A program made the position numbers and the translations under genes. Shown here piece after piece: positions 1 to 9,397 of a DNA stretch of 64,000 nt; within the stretch, counting starts at the first letter, position 1; the number at the start of each line of letters is the position of its first letter. The stretch spans positions 434,001-498,000 of the forward strand of contig NZ_JACHGO010000001.1 of the NCBI RefSeq assembly GCF_014202345.1. Reading direction: 5' to 3'. Source of the DNA: Desulfovibrio intestinalis (GTDB lineage: Bacteria > Desulfobacterota > Desulfovibrionia > Desulfovibrionales > Desulfovibrionaceae). A model generated the notes under the pieces. It ran no database searches and was not told where the DNA came from. It saw nothing but the letters and a program-made list of their open reading frames with translations.

Positions 1-105
1 CTATGCCTGCCTTACCAAGCCATTGAGTTTCAACGTATTTCTTGAAACTTTGGAATCCGCCGTTCGCGAAGGCCGCGCGGCCGAGTCCCGCCAAGGAGGC
101 CGTTC

Positions 106-798
106 ATGAATACCAGTCAATGCACGGCACGCCTCTTGGCCTCGGCAGTACACGACATGCGCAACGTGCTTGCGGTGATTCGCGAGTCTGCCGGGCTTGC
201 GCAAGATCTGGCCGCACTGGCAGACGCTTCTGGCAGTGGAAAAACCGGGGGCAATAGTGATGCAGCCGCCGGGCAGCAAAGGCTTGGGTTAGCACTGACC
301 GAAGTGCAGCGTTCAGTGGGGCAGGGAGCAGCCTTGGCGGAAGCTATGGATTACCTGGCTCAATCTGGCGGTGCGGAAAGCGGCGAGCATGGCGGCCCCT
401 GCGATCTTGTTCGCGTTAACCGCAGTTTTTGCCTGTTGGCAGCGCGGCAGGCCCGCGCGGCCCAGATAAACCTTGTAAGCGGCGAAAGCGCAGAACCTGT
501 TTGGGCGGCGGTGCCCCCAATGGATGTGCTGCGCGCCCTGCTTGAAATTTTCGACCTTTGTGCTTCCGTTGGCGGTCAGGTGCAGCTGCGCTTTACCGCC
601 GGGCGACGGCAGAAGGAAGAAGGCATTGTGGTGGAAGTGCTGGAAGGGGCCAATCGTGAGCTGGCCCTGGCTGCCATGACAGGCAGCCCCATGCTCAGCG
701 GTATGCGCCCCGGCTGGCGGGCAGCGCTCATGCCGTGGCGTGAACAGGGACCGCGCTTCTTTCTTTCACTTTCCGCCTGCGATTCAGATGCAGCATAA
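106..798 (+). CDS. ChpT-like histidine phosphotransferase / degenerate histidine kinase
   Basis: A 230-residue soluble protein. Its N-terminus has an H-box-like stretch (VHDMRNVLAVI, His near residue 17), as in the dimerisation helix of histidine kinases. The C-terminal half has the length of an ATPase domain, but I see no N box, G1 (DxGxG) or G2 motif, so ATP binding is unlikely. A phospho-accepting helix pair plus a dead ATPase-like domain is the plan of ChpT-type phosphotransferases. A good ribosome-binding site (AAGGAGG) lies 6 nt before this ATG. It is followed by two two-component genes on the same strand, 39 and 43 nt apart, suggesting one phosphorelay operon. Alternative: a degenerate sensor-kinase fragment. 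The family call is inference. Confidence 0.6.
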   Translation: MNTSQCTARLLASAVHDMRNVLAVIRESAGLAQDLAALADASGSGKTGGNSDAAAGQQRLGLALTEVQRSVGQGAALAEAMDYLAQSGGAESGEHGGPCDLVRVNRSFCLLAARQARAAQINLVSGESAEPVWAAVPPMDVLRALLEIFDLCASVGGQVQLRFTAGRRQKEEGIVVEVLEGANRELALAAMTGSPMLSGMRPGWRAALMPWREQGPRFFLSLSACDSDAA

Positions 799-837
799 CC
801 TGCTCCGGCATGTGCCAGGGCCTTCAAGGAGAACTCC

Positions 838-1311
838 ATGACCAAGGAAGACATCAAGATCCTGCTGGTGGACGATGAAAAACAATTCGTGGACACGCTG
901 GCCGAGCGTCTTGCCATGCGCGGTTTTGCCGCCAGAGTGGCTTACGACGGGCCTGAAGCACTGCGTGCTGTTGAACATGCCACGGACGTTATCGTGCTCG
1001 ACCTGCGCATGCCCGGCATGGACGGTTTTGAAGTGCTGCGCAATGTGAAGAAAAGCAATCCGCAGGTGCAGGTCATCATCCTGACCGGGCACGGCGGTGA
1101 TGCCGAAGAACAGACCGCCTACCGCATGGGCGCTTACAACTTCCTGCGCAAACCTATGGATATTGACGAACTGCTCAGCAGCATCCGTATGGCTTACCGG
1201 GACAAGCTGGAAAATGCCATGGTGGCAGTGTCATTGGCTGAAGGCGGCGACTTTGATTCCGCCCGCGATGTGCTGAACGAAAAGGATATCCTGCAAGATC
1301 ACGAAAAATAG
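838..1311 (+). CDS. single-domain response regulator
   Basis: A 157-residue CheY-like receiver with a short C-terminal tail and no DNA-binding domain. The acidic pocket (VDDE), the phospho-acceptor Asp55 (VLDLRMPGMDG) and the conserved Lys (LRKPMD) are all present, so it should be phosphorylatable. AAGGAGA precedes the ATG. It lies between the ChpT-like gene and the REC-kinase gene, so it is probably the intermediate or output of that phosphorelay. The roughly 40-residue tail after the receiver is helical and charged and may bind a partner. Confidence 0.85.
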   Translation: MTKEDIKILLVDDEKQFVDTLAERLAMRGFAARVAYDGPEALRAVEHATDVIVLDLRMPGMDGFEVLRNVKKSNPQVQVIILTGHGGDAEEQTAYRMGAYNFLRKPMDIDELLSSIRMAYRDKLENAMVAVSLAEGGDFDSARDVLNEKDILQDHEK

Positions 1312-1354
1312 ACAAATGGCGGCGGCCTGATAGGGCCGCTCTATGGGAGCGTCC

Positions 1355-2641
1355 ATGCGCGTGTTGATTGTTGACGACGAACTGGCTTTTGCCGGGCCTT
1401 TGGCTCAGCGCTTGGGCCTGCGCGGCATGGAAACGCGCACGGCCCACGATGCCAACGAAGCCTTGAATATCTTGCACGCGTGGCCTGCTGAGCTGGTGTT
1501 TCTTGACGTGGGCCTGCCCGGCATGGACGGTGTGGCCCTACTCAAGATCATACGCGAAAAGCACCCGCAAACTGACGTGGTCATGCTTTCCGGCGCGGCA
1601 GATATGGGGAAGGCCGTGCAGGCCATGCGACGAGGGGCTTTCAACTGGCTCTCCAAGCCTGTGGACATCGAGCAGGTGCTGGAAGAATGCCACAAGGCGC
1701 GTGAGCGGGCAGCCGTGCGGCAAGAAGCTGCCCGTCTGGCAGAAGCCGCGCGCTGGCGCAGCCTGGGCCGAGTGGCAGAAGGTGTAGCCCACGAAGTGAA
1801 CAACCCGCTGAATATCGTGGTGCAGGCTGCAGGTCTTATTCGCGATTGCCTGGAAGAGCCGGAAGCTGAAGCTCTGCCGGATATTGATGAACTGCGCGGG
1901 GCCGTTAATACCATACGCACGCAAAGCCTGCGCGTGCGCGAGATTACCCGCAAGCTGCTCATGGTTGGGCATGGGTTGGACGCGCGTACTGGTCCGCTGG
2001 ACGTAGCGGCGATCGTTGAAGAAGTTATAGATCTGCTGCGGCACAGATCAGAGGCAGCAGGGCTGCATTATCAGGTGGATCTTTCAGGCGCTCGCCTGCC
2101 AGAAGGAGAAGCTGCGGCGGATGATCTGGTTGTTGAAGGCGCTTGGCGACCTTGGGGGTCCGCACCAGAGCTGCGGCAGATATTCCTGCATCTATTTGAA
2201 AATGCTTTGGATGCCATGCTCGAAGGTGGATTTGTACAGGTGACGGCCAGGGTAAGGCGTGACGGCCAGGGCAGGAGCTGGTACGATATGCTCGTGGCTG
2301 ACAACGGCCCCGGCATCGCGCCGGACATAATGCCCCATATTTTCGAGCCATTTTTTAGTTCGCGTGCCCTTCAAAGCGGATGCGGCGGTCATGTCCAATA
2401 CCATGACGGTCACAACGGCAGCACCATGCGCCCCGGTCCTGCCACACAATCCCACATGGGCCGCTATGCGGGTCTCGGTCTTGCCGTGGCCCGTTCGCTG
2501 GCGCACGCGCGCGGTGGTGAACTCTCCGCCGCCAATCGCCAGGAAGGCGGGGCAGTATTCTGTCTCAGCCTTCCTCTGGCACAAATGCCCTCAACCACCG
2601 GTCAGGTTGTGGGCGACCTTCCCCCGGGCGGCGGCCTTTGA
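1355..2641 (+). CDS. receiver-histidine kinase hybrid
   Basis: A cytoplasmic 428-residue protein. An N-terminal receiver domain (Asp51 in FLDVGLPGMDG) is followed by a HisKA domain with His146 (AHEVNNPLN) and a C-terminal HATPase_c domain (N box around HLFENALDAM, G1 DNGPGIAP, F box FEPFFSS, G2 AGLGLAVA). No transmembrane or PAS segment is seen, so input probably comes through the receiver. The ATP-lid between the F box and G2 carries about 30 extra residues rich in His, Gly and Ser. I chose the second ATG because GGGAG lies 5 nt before it, whereas the ATG at 1343 has no site. It ends in a strong terminator. Confidence 0.85.
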   Translation: MRVLIVDDELAFAGPLAQRLGLRGMETRTAHDANEALNILHAWPAELVFLDVGLPGMDGVALLKIIREKHPQTDVVMLSGAADMGKAVQAMRRGAFNWLSKPVDIEQVLEECHKARERAAVRQEAARLAEAARWRSLGRVAEGVAHEVNNPLNIVVQAAGLIRDCLEEPEAEALPDIDELRGAVNTIRTQSLRVREITRKLLMVGHGLDARTGPLDVAAIVEEVIDLLRHRSEAAGLHYQVDLSGARLPEGEAAADDLVVEGAWRPWGSAPELRQIFLHLFENALDAMLEGGFVQVTARVRRDGQGRSWYDMLVADNGPGIAPDIMPHIFEPFFSSRALQSGCGGHVQYHDGHNGSTMRPGPATQSHMGRYAGLGLAVARSLAHARGGELSAANRQEGGAVFCLSLPLAQMPSTTGQVVGDLPPGGGL

Positions 2642-2674
2642 TGGCCGCCCCCGGCGGCGTTTTAACGATACGCC

Positions 2675-2716
2675 AATAAACAAAGATCCCGGCCTTGACC
2701 GGGATCTTTGTTTATT
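2675..2716. terminator. bidirectional intrinsic terminator
   Basis: A perfect 18-bp inverted repeat (2675-2692 and 2699-2716) with a 6-nt loop, AT-rich at the base and therefore giving U-runs in both directions. It lies between the converging kinase gene and the LprI-like gene. Confidence 0.92.
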
Positions 2717-2810
2717 ATCAGGGATTCAAAATGCTGGCTGATGGGAAGCACAGGGTGGCTAGCTAGCCGCCGAAGTTGTTTTCAAGGCTGTGTCCAGTTG
2801 GCAAAAAACC

Positions 2811-3389
2811 TTATTCAGCACTTTCAGCGAGACTGTTAAGCCATTGTGCCATGCGTGCGGTCTGTTCCAGATGCCACAGCGAGGCGATAAGCGGAGAAAG
2901 TGTTCCTCCGTCAGGGTCATACATGGTCGCTGAACCATGCTTGCGCAAGGCTTCCCAGGCAGTGACGGCTTCATGCAGAGACTTGCTTCTTTCTTCCCCC
3001 AGCACAGGAGCCAGCGCTACCTGCTTGAAAGCAATAATTTTTTCCAGCCGCCCCAATTCTGTGTTGATGCAGTCCTGCATTTCTGTGGTCACTCCGGCGG
3101 CGCTGTCCATGCATATCTGGTATTCAGTGCTGTACAGGCTTTCAGCCTGAACCGGCGAAATATCGTCTTGCTCTTTGTCTTGCGCCGGGTCTGCCTTTAC
3201 GGCGGCGGTCGTATCACTGGCAGGAGCTTCCTTACCATTAGTGGTAGTGGACTGTCCGGCGGTAGGGGGGGCAGGGTGCGCGTTAGTGCGGTTTTCCGCG
3301 CTGACAGCGGGCAAGGCAAAAGCCAGCAGAGCCAGAATGGTAAAAACAGGCAAAGTTACGCGAAAAAACGCCAAACAGTTTCGCAACAT
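2811..3389 (-). CDS. exported protein with LprI/DUF1311-like domain
   Basis: A 192-residue protein with a Sec signal peptide (hydrophobic residues about 8-28, cleavage near AVSA). A low-complexity linker rich in Thr, Ala and Pro follows. The C-terminal region, about residues 85-190, has YQICMDSA...MQDCINTE...W and looks like the LprI/DUF1311 lysozyme-inhibitor-like fold, which is built on spaced Cys and Trp residues. AAGGAG precedes the ATG by 7 nt. Likely periplasmic. It is a single-gene unit converging on the kinase operon. The domain call is tentative and the function unknown. Confidence 0.65.
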   Translation of the reverse strand: MLRNCLAFFRVTLPVFTILALLAFALPAVSAENRTNAHPAPPTAGQSTTTNGKEAPASDTTAAVKADPAQDKEQDDISPVQAESLYSTEYQICMDSAAGVTTEMQDCINTELGRLEKIIAFKQVALAPVLGEERSKSLHEAVTAWEALRKHGSATMYDPDGGTLSPLIASLWHLEQTARMAQWLNSLAESAE

Positions 3390-3512
3390 CCTGCACTCCT
3401 TAGTGGAAATAACAATTATGCCTTCAGTGTACGCGCACGGCCAGAGGGGCGCAAGGGGCTCAAGGGCATAATCTGATTTAATCAGAAGGTTATGTTTTTG
3501 CCAGTGCAGTTC

Positions 3513-4202
3513 TTAGCGGTATTCTCTTCCTGACCAGAGAACTCTGCCGATAACTCTGAACTGGTCGGCTATGTCGCCGCGTAAATCAAGGTTGACGGGG
3601 GGATAGGCCGGATTGACGCTGTGCAATATGATTTTGCCGGGCACCTTGTCTATCCGCTTGATATAAATGGCGTCTTCAAAGCCAACCGCATACAGGCGGC
3701 CAGGGCTGATTTCCGTCTGTCCTTTGTCCAGCAGCACAAGGTCATTATCAAAAATTTCAGGTACCATGCTGTCCCCGGATACACGCATCAAAACCATGCG
3801 CCTGGGGTTGCCTTTGCGGCGTAAAAAATCTCCCCTGAAGGCGTAGCTGTCATCACTGCGTTCGCTGACTTCAAGGCTGCCCGTGCCCGCAGAAAGGCGG
3901 GCTTCAGCCAGGGGAACATGAATAAGATCTGTTTCGCAGTCGGCGGGGCTGGTTGGCAGTTCACCGTCTGCCGCTTCAGGAAGACGCATGGGGCCGCTGC
4001 CGAAAAACAGCCAGTGGGCGTTTACTCCGGTTTCTGCCGCGCAGGTCTGAATCCAGGCAGGTGGCACTTCTCCACGTTTGCGTGCGCCGCTGACAGATTG
4101 CGGTGTGATGCCGAGGGCACGGGCCAGCTCTGCATCGGTTGAGGCGTTCAAAGCCAGCATAAGCCTCTGCAAGGTTGTTTCAAATTCATTTTTATCAGTC
4201 AT
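3513..4202 (-). CDS. S24-family (CI/LexA-like) transcriptional repressor
   Basis: A 229-residue protein with an N-terminal helix-turn-helix of the bacteriophage CI type (about 8-70, ELARALGITPQSVSGARKRG) and a C-terminal S24 peptidase domain. The catalytic Ser145 (VSGDSM) and Lys182 (YIKRI) are both visible, so self-cleavage in response to a stress signal is possible. No typical Ala-Gly or Cys-Gly cleavage pair is obvious in the linker, which includes LSAGTGSLEV. No phage genes surround it, so it is more likely a resident stress regulator than an active prophage repressor. A palindromic site about 200 bp upstream may be its operator. Confidence 0.82.
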   Translation of the reverse strand: MTDKNEFETTLQRLMLALNASTDAELARALGITPQSVSGARKRGEVPPAWIQTCAAETGVNAHWLFFGSGPMRLPEAADGELPTSPADCETDLIHVPLAEARLSAGTGSLEVSERSDDSYAFRGDFLRRKGNPRRMVLMRVSGDSMVPEIFDNDLVLLDKGQTEISPGRLYAVGFEDAIYIKRIDKVPGKIILHSVNPAYPPVNLDLRGDIADQFRVIGRVLWSGREYR

Positions 4203-4499
4203 GACTGTCTCACAAACCGCGTCAACCGTGCCTTCAAGCTGGGCATGCCGCGCGGCGGGCTTGGGTCAGCCCACATAAGGCGGGCTGAAAAGTTTTTTGT
4301 GGTGGGTACAGCGACTGTCCTGCATGGCTGCAATGCCTGCGAAAACAGATGTATTAGGTTCAGGTTAACAATCTTGTTGGTGGCTGGCAAGGTTTTTATC
4401 AACTAAAAGTTTATACGTACTTTTAATTACAATGTTTAAATGGTAAGTGACAGGTTTTAATTGTTATTATTTCACCCGTCTAAGTGCTTTTATATGCTT
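4203..4499. other. intergenic region with candidate operator
   Basis: About 300 bp between two - strand genes, AT-rich from 4380. It holds the promoter side of the S24 repressor gene. The short reading frame across 4199-4402 shows no ribosome-binding site and no recognisable protein. Confidence 0.5.
4404..4425. promoter_or_regulatory. palindromic operator candidate upstream of the S24 repressor
   Basis: An inverted repeat with 7-nt arms (TAAAAGT at 4404-4410 and ACTTTTA at 4419-4425) and an 8-nt spacer in an AT-rich stretch. Its symmetry and size fit a dimeric helix-turn-helix protein. Binding by the adjacent repressor is inferred. Confidence 0.4.
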
Positions 4500-5495
4500 T
4501 TACTTATGACTTCGTTTGCGCTCTATCAGCCGAAGAATCATGTTGGATATAAGAACGCCACCGCAAGCCAGTATGGTATCAAGCAACCGCCAACTCAGTA
4601 AAGAAATGTCGCCTCCTGCATTCAGCATGGCTAGATCAATGAGCAGCAGCACGATGAAGGTGATGATGAAGCTGAACAGCATATAATGCCCGGCTTGGGC
4701 GTAAGGAATGAAAAGAGCTGCAAGGCCGATGGCAATGGCAAGAGGCAGAGGGGTGGGTATGCTGAAAACAGCAGGAGCCGCCGCTATAACGCCCAGCACT
4801 GTACCCAGGGCGCGGTCACGGATGCGGCGTAGTTCGGTTGCGCCGTTACTGTGCATGACAAAAAGCACGGTCAGGCCAACCCACGCGGGGTGGCTGAAGT
4901 TCAGGCCCCGCGCAGCCAGGGTACAGACAAGAACCGTCAGCGGCACTGCCATACCGAAGAGGTAGTCATTCATGGCTCCGCTTTTGAACGCCTTGAACTC
5001 TTCAAAGGGGCTTGCTCCATCGCCTTGCCCGCTGCCAAACTGGATGCCAAGCACGCTGAGCAGCGCACCAAAGGCCAGACCCGCCATAAAAAGTTCTGCT
5101 GCTGCCAAAGAGTTGGCCATACCAAAGTGCGTAAGCAGGGCGGCCGCGGACATGTTTTTGACTACAAGGCTGAGGTAGGCCTGGTCTGGACGGGGCAGAG
5201 CCGCAAGCCAACTGAACAGTACCAGAGGAATAAGGGCAAGATTGTTATTGCCTTGGGTCAAAACGCCCACTGAAGCGGCTATGCACACGAGCAGGCCGCC
5301 TGCGCCTATGCATAATACGCGTGGCAAAGGGCTATAACGTGGCGCAATGAACAGGGCGAACAGCGCCCCCAGTGCGCCAAGCAAAGCAACTTCCGGTTTA
5401 TTCCAGACTTGGCTGATAATAATGGGAATGCACATGGCCAGCATGTAAAGAACGCCTCGGACCATGAAGTTACGATGCTGGGAAGAGATGGGCAT
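4500..5495 (-). CDS. FUSC-family inner-membrane protein
   Basis: A 331-residue protein with two blocks of about four to five hydrophobic helices (roughly 12-125 and 195-320) joined by a short polar segment. The second block has HPAWVGLTVLFVMHSN and ELRRIRDRALGTVLGV, the pattern of the fusaric-acid-resistance/aromatic-acid-efflux (FUSC) superfamily. It ends in a basic tail (RLIERKRSHK). It lacks the long cytoplasmic domain of AaeB. Probable export of an organic acid or amphiphile; substrate unknown. Monocistronic by spacing. A second, larger FUSC protein is encoded at 21.9-24.1 kb. Confidence 0.72.
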   Translation of the reverse strand: MPISSQHRNFMVRGVLYMLAMCIPIIISQVWNKPEVALLGALGALFALFIAPRYSPLPRVLCIGAGGLLVCIAASVGVLTQGNNNLALIPLVLFSWLAALPRPDQAYLSLVVKNMSAAALLTHFGMANSLAAAELFMAGLAFGALLSVLGIQFGSGQGDGASPFEEFKAFKSGAMNDYLFGMAVPLTVLVCTLAARGLNFSHPAWVGLTVLFVMHSNGATELRRIRDRALGTVLGVIAAAPAVFSIPTPLPLAIAIGLAALFIPYAQAGHYMLFSFIITFIVLLLIDLAMLNAGGDISLLSWRLLDTILACGGVLISNMILRLIERKRSHK

Positions 5496-5989
5496 GCAGG
5501 CTCCGGAGAAATATGTAATGGCAGGTTATATCGTTTATTACTGATAATTATTGGTGATATGATACAGTAGCCTGTTATCAAAGGTCAAATACGAACTTGC
5601 AAATATAATACAGATAGATAAACTGAAGTAAGAGCTGTATTGGTTGTTTTTATATCCAGCTGTCTTTATATGTCTGCCTTTAATTCAAAATTAAATGTTA
5701 TTGACATAGCATGTCTGATAAACAATTCTGACCAGAATTTATTTATTTGTACAAATAGCGAAACAAAAAATACACGTCATATTCACATCAAGCAGGTAGT
5801 AGATCTGTCGGGTTGGCTTTTTTGACAAACTTACCAATTACTTTTTGTAACGCTCTTAAGGAATAAGATATTCGGGCGATTATCATATTGTGATGATTTG
5901 TCTTTAAGAGAATAGCGGACTGCCCCGAACGCAAGAGAAGCTGCCTGAGATTGCCTGCACGGTGAGAGCAGGCAGAGGAGGAACTGCAC
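5496..5989. other. AT-rich divergent intergenic region
   Basis: About 490 bp between the divergent FUSC and chemoreceptor genes. It should hold both promoters. I see AT-rich tracts and several short imperfect inverted repeats around 5535-5570, but no convincing gene or RNA. Confidence 0.5.
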
Positions 5990-8080
5990 ATGACAATCAA
6001 GGCCAGGGTTATATTAGGTTTTTTGCTGACAATCATTGTCATGGCTGGCAGCACCATTCCTTATGTTACCAGTAAAATGCGTGAAAATGCCGAGCAGGCT
6101 TACATGGAAGCTTCCCACGAGCAATTGCAGATTATGGGAAGCTATATTGAAGGCTTTATTGGCGAGGCTGAGCGCAATCTTGCAGTTCTGGCAGCTGATG
6201 AGGTTCTTATTAATGCAGAAGGGCTTTTTCCCATCTATGTAAACAAAACCAGTGAAACGGCCTACAAGCGCTCTGACCTTGATTCTGAGGCAGCCAAAGC
6301 AGCCATGCTCATTGCGCGCGTGGCTGAGGCCAATCCTGCCTATGCGGAAGTTTATGCGGGGTACCCTGACGGCAGTTACGGAACCTCAATGAAGGAAGGC
6401 CCGATTCCCGCCGGATTCAACTCTTCCAAGCGGCCCTGGTATGTGGGGCAGATGAATTCCGGCAAACCTATGGGGCTTGCCAACAGCTACCTGTCCATTT
6501 CAGGCGAAATGGTGCTGGCTGTTACACACATCCTTCGCAGCGACAAGGGTGCAATCAAGGGCGTGTTGGGGGTGGACGTTTCACTCAACGGGCTTTCAGA
6601 AAAATTTACCTCACTGAATTTCGGAAGCACCGGCTATTTCATGCTCATTGAAAATACGGGGCGCATTCTCTGCGATCCAAGAGATAAAGATCTCACGGGC
6701 AAGGTTATTGGCACGGAAGTCAAGGATCCCGGGCTGGAGCAGTTGTTCAGCACGCAGGATGGCCTTGTGCTCACCCGCATAAAAGATGTGCCTGTTCGAG
6801 CCAACGTGTTTACAACCAGCTTTGGCTGGAAGATTGTGGTTATTCAGGACGAGAGCGAAATTTTTGCCAGCGCCAACGAAGCCATACGTTCTGTGTCAAT
6901 CATTTACGGCATAGTGACTCTCATCATGCTGGCAGTGGCCTGGTATATCGTGCGGTCCATCAATCGGCCCCTGCACCTCATCGTTGCAGAGGCAGACAAG
7001 ATTTCTCAGGGCAACCTTGATGTGCATCTGGAACCGCGTGACTTTTACGGAGAATTGGCGGAACTGCGCCATTCGTTGCTCAACATGGTCACCAATCTGC
7101 AAAACATGATTACAACCGCGCATCAAAAGAGCAACGAAGCCGAAGAGCAAACCCTGCTGGCCAAGGCTGCCACAGAACAGGCAGAGGCTGCCCGTCAACA
7201 GGCTGAAAACGCAAGGCGTGACGGCATGCTGGCCGCAGCAGGGCAGCTGGAAGAAGTGGTGTTGGTCATCTCTTCCGCATCCAATCAGCTTTCGGCCCGT
7301 ATTGCGCAGTCGGACCATATTTCTGCGGAATCCGCAACGCGCCTCAGTGAGGCCGCCACAGCCATGAACCAGATGAACGCAACCGTGCGCGAAGTTGCTG
7401 GCAATGCTTCCGCTGCTTCGTCCATGTCAGATGAAACTAGGGGCAATGCCGAAAACGGAGCGCAGATCGTGCGGCAGGCCCTGGAGAGCATTGACCATGT
7501 GCACAGCGTTTCTATGGAGCTCAAGGGTGATATGTCTCAGCTGAATGAGCACGCCCTGGCGATTAACCGCATTATGGGCGTCATTTCTGATATTGCCGAC
7601 CAGACCAACCTGCTTGCCCTTAACGCCGCCATTGAGGCTGCACGCGCTGGCGATGCTGGACGCGGCTTTGCGGTAGTGGCCGACGAAGTGCGCAAACTGG
7701 CTGAAAAGACAATGGCCTCCACTCAGGATGTGGGCAATGCCATCAAGGCCATTCAGGAAAGTACAGCCAAAAGCGTGAGCGGTATGGACAAGGCGCTTAC
7801 GGAAGTTGAAACCGCCACGGGCTTTGCCCGGCAATCTGGCGAGGCTCTTCGCCAAATTGTCAGCAATGTGGAAACTACAGCAGATCAGGTACGGGCTATC
7901 GCCACGGCAAGTGAAGAACAGTCTGCCGCCAGCGAAGAAATCAACCAGTCCATTGTGCAGGTCAACGATATGTCCGGGCAAACCGCCCAGGCCATGAGCG
8001 AAGCCGCCCAAGCCGTTACCGAACTTGCGCAGCAGGCCCATCGGTTGAGCGCGCTTATCAGTAATATGAAGAAAGCCTAG
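5990..8080 (+). CDS. methyl-accepting chemotaxis protein (dCache-HAMP-MA)
   Basis: A 696-residue chemoreceptor. TM1 is at about 7-27, then a periplasmic double-Cache sensor domain to about 298 ([29 protein letters not shown]), TM2 at about 303-321, a HAMP domain, a coiled-coil adaptation region and the signalling tip around 533-575 ([37 protein letters not shown]). dCache domains usually sense amino acids, carboxylates or amines; the ligand here cannot be read. No C-terminal CheR-binding pentapeptide is seen. An SD-like GAGGAGGAAC precedes the ATG. It is a single gene between its own promoter region and a terminator. Confidence 0.95.
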   Translation: MTIKARVILGFLLTIIVMAGSTIPYVTSKMRENAEQAYMEASHEQLQIMGSYIEGFIGEAERNLAVLAADEVLINAEGLFPIYVNKTSETAYKRSDLDSEAAKAAMLIARVAEANPAYAEVYAGYPDGSYGTSMKEGPIPAGFNSSKRPWYVGQMNSGKPMGLANSYLSISGEMVLAVTHILRSDKGAIKGVLGVDVSLNGLSEKFTSLNFGSTGYFMLIENTGRILCDPRDKDLTGKVIGTEVKDPGLEQLFSTQDGLVLTRIKDVPVRANVFTTSFGWKIVVIQDESEIFASANEAIRSVSIIYGIVTLIMLAVAWYIVRSINRPLHLIVAEADKISQGNLDVHLEPRDFYGELAELRHSLLNMVTNLQNMITTAHQKSNEAEEQTLLAKAATEQAEAARQQAENARRDGMLAAAGQLEEVVLVISSASNQLSARIAQSDHISAESATRLSEAATAMNQMNATVREVAGNASAASSMSDETRGNAENGAQIVRQALESIDHVHSVSMELKGDMSQLNEHALAINRIMGVISDIADQTNLLALNAAIEAARAGDAGRGFAVVADEVRKLAEKTMASTQDVGNAIKAIQESTAKSVSGMDKALTEVETATGFARQSGEALRQIVSNVETTADQVRAIATASEEQSAASEEINQSIVQVNDMSGQTAQAMSEAAQAVTELAQQAHRLSALISNMKKA

Positions 8081-8233
8081 GCAATGGTTTTGCGCGCGCC
8101 TTTCCAGTTGATTTGCGATGAATTTCAGCGTTATTCCGGTCGAGTATAATAAGACTGTCCCTGCATAAAGGGTTCGTTCTTCAACAATAACGTGTATCTC
8201 GTAATTACTTTGCCAGGGCGGCACCAAACATAC

Positions 8234-8268
8234 AAAACCCCCGACGCAGCAACGGCGCCGGGGGTTTT
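8234..8268. terminator. bidirectional intrinsic terminator
   Basis: Stem AAAACCCCCG (8234-8243) with CGGGGGTTTT (8259-8268), a 15-nt loop and T-runs on both sides. It lies between the converging chemoreceptor gene and proX. Confidence 0.88.
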
Positions 8269-8333
8269 TCTATTGCACAAAAGCATCATATGCACGCATT
8301 GGGGTGCGATGCCTGCGGCGCGGGTATGGCAGT

Positions 8334-9197
8334 TTATTTTTTCAGCCAGGCTTCCACCATTTCCGGGTGCTCCGTCATGAATCTGCGGGCGTTTTTCATC
8401 GGGTCTGCACCCTTTTCCTGATTCCAGGCCATGAGCTGCTGCAACTGATCTGCGCCAGTGAAGGCGAACTTGGACAAAAAGGCATGTGCTTCAGGATGGT
8501 CTTTTTTCAGATCTTTGCGTCCAACATTATAGATGGCTTCTTCGCTGCCAAGGCTCCCCTTGGGGTCTTCAAGATAGTGCAGGTTCCAGCGGCCAAAAAG
8601 CCAGTGGGGCGACCAAGCGGTGATCACAATCCACTTTTTGTTGCGGATAGCCTCGGCCAGACTGGATGTCATGATGGCATCGCTGCCTTCCATCAGTTCC
8701 ATATTATCTATGCTGTAATCTTTCAGAAGATTTTCGGTAAGACGCATGATGGCCGCGCCGGGATCAATGCCAATAATCTGCCCCTTGAATTTGCCGGCAT
8801 TGGCTTTCAGCTCTTCCACGGAGCGCAGGGGAACATAATCGGGTACGGCAAGGCCAATCCGTGCGCCATCCGTAAGCTTGCCCAACACTTCCAGCTTATC
8901 TTTGTACTTGTCGTACATGTCTTTATTGGTATTGGGCAGCCATGCTGTCACCATAGCATCGGCGTCGCCAGTGGCCAGGCTGGTCCAGAGGATGGGAAGC
9001 GTAACTGGCAGCAGCTCCACCTTATAGCCAAGTTTGTCTTCAAGAACGGCTTTGGCCAGATGGCTTGACGCATTGGCGCAGTCCCATTCCACATAGACCA
9101 GTTTGAGGTTCTTGTTCTCATTCGTATCCTTGGCTGTTGCGCCAACGGCGAACAGCATCACTATAGCCAGGGCAAGGCCCAGTATGCGAGATTTCAT
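8334..9197 (-). CDS. proX: glycine betaine/proline ABC transporter substrate-binding protein
   Basis: A 287-residue periplasmic protein with a signal peptide (residues 1-22, ending near ATAK). It belongs to the OpuAC/ProX family: LVYVEWDCANASSHL at the mature N-terminus, DADAMVTAWLPN, and several Trp residues (TAWSPHWLF) of the kind that form the aromatic cage for quaternary ammonium groups. It is the last gene of the - strand operon proV-proW-proX. A 200-nt gap with a stem-loop separates it from proW, which may allow extra expression of the binding protein. The exact substrate (glycine betaine, choline, proline) is inferred from the family. Confidence 0.9.
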   Translation of the reverse strand: MKSRILGLALAIVMLFAVGATAKDTNENKNLKLVYVEWDCANASSHLAKAVLEDKLGYKVELLPVTLPILWTSLATGDADAMVTAWLPNTNKDMYDKYKDKLEVLGKLTDGARIGLAVPDYVPLRSVEELKANAGKFKGQIIGIDPGAAIMRLTENLLKDYSIDNMELMEGSDAIMTSSLAEAIRNKKWIVITAWSPHWLFGRWNLHYLEDPKGSLGSEEAIYNVGRKDLKKDHPEAHAFLSKFAFTGADQLQQLMAWNQEKGADPMKNARRFMTEHPEMVEAWLKK

Positions 9198-9310
9198 TGG
9201 TATTCCTTATAAGAATATTGTTGCAGTATCCGCAGCCGCGTGGTTTTTCGGCCAGAGCATGTTTACCTTGAAACGCTCTGGCGGCGGCATGAGCAGACAC
9301 CAGCCGTGGA

Positions 9311-9344
9311 GGCGTACGCGCTATTTATTGCGCGATTAAACGCC
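9311..9344 (-). other. stem-loop between proW and proX
   Basis: GGCGT/ACGCC encloses CGCGC/GCGCG with an AT loop, about 115-150 nt before proX. A second palindromic stretch lies at 9365-9386. No U-run follows, so an mRNA-stabilising or processing role is more likely than termination. Confidence 0.45.
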
Positions 9345-9397
9345 GTACCGCGTGTGCTTTAGACTTTGAGAGCATATATGCTCAAAACTACTCAGCG

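Noticed and set aside
3513-4202. Prophage indicated by the CI-like repressor
   Set aside because: No integrase, structural or lysis genes nearby; single regulator gene.
8304-9068. 254-codon open frame on +
   Set aside because: Antisense to proX, which has clear family motifs and a signal peptide.
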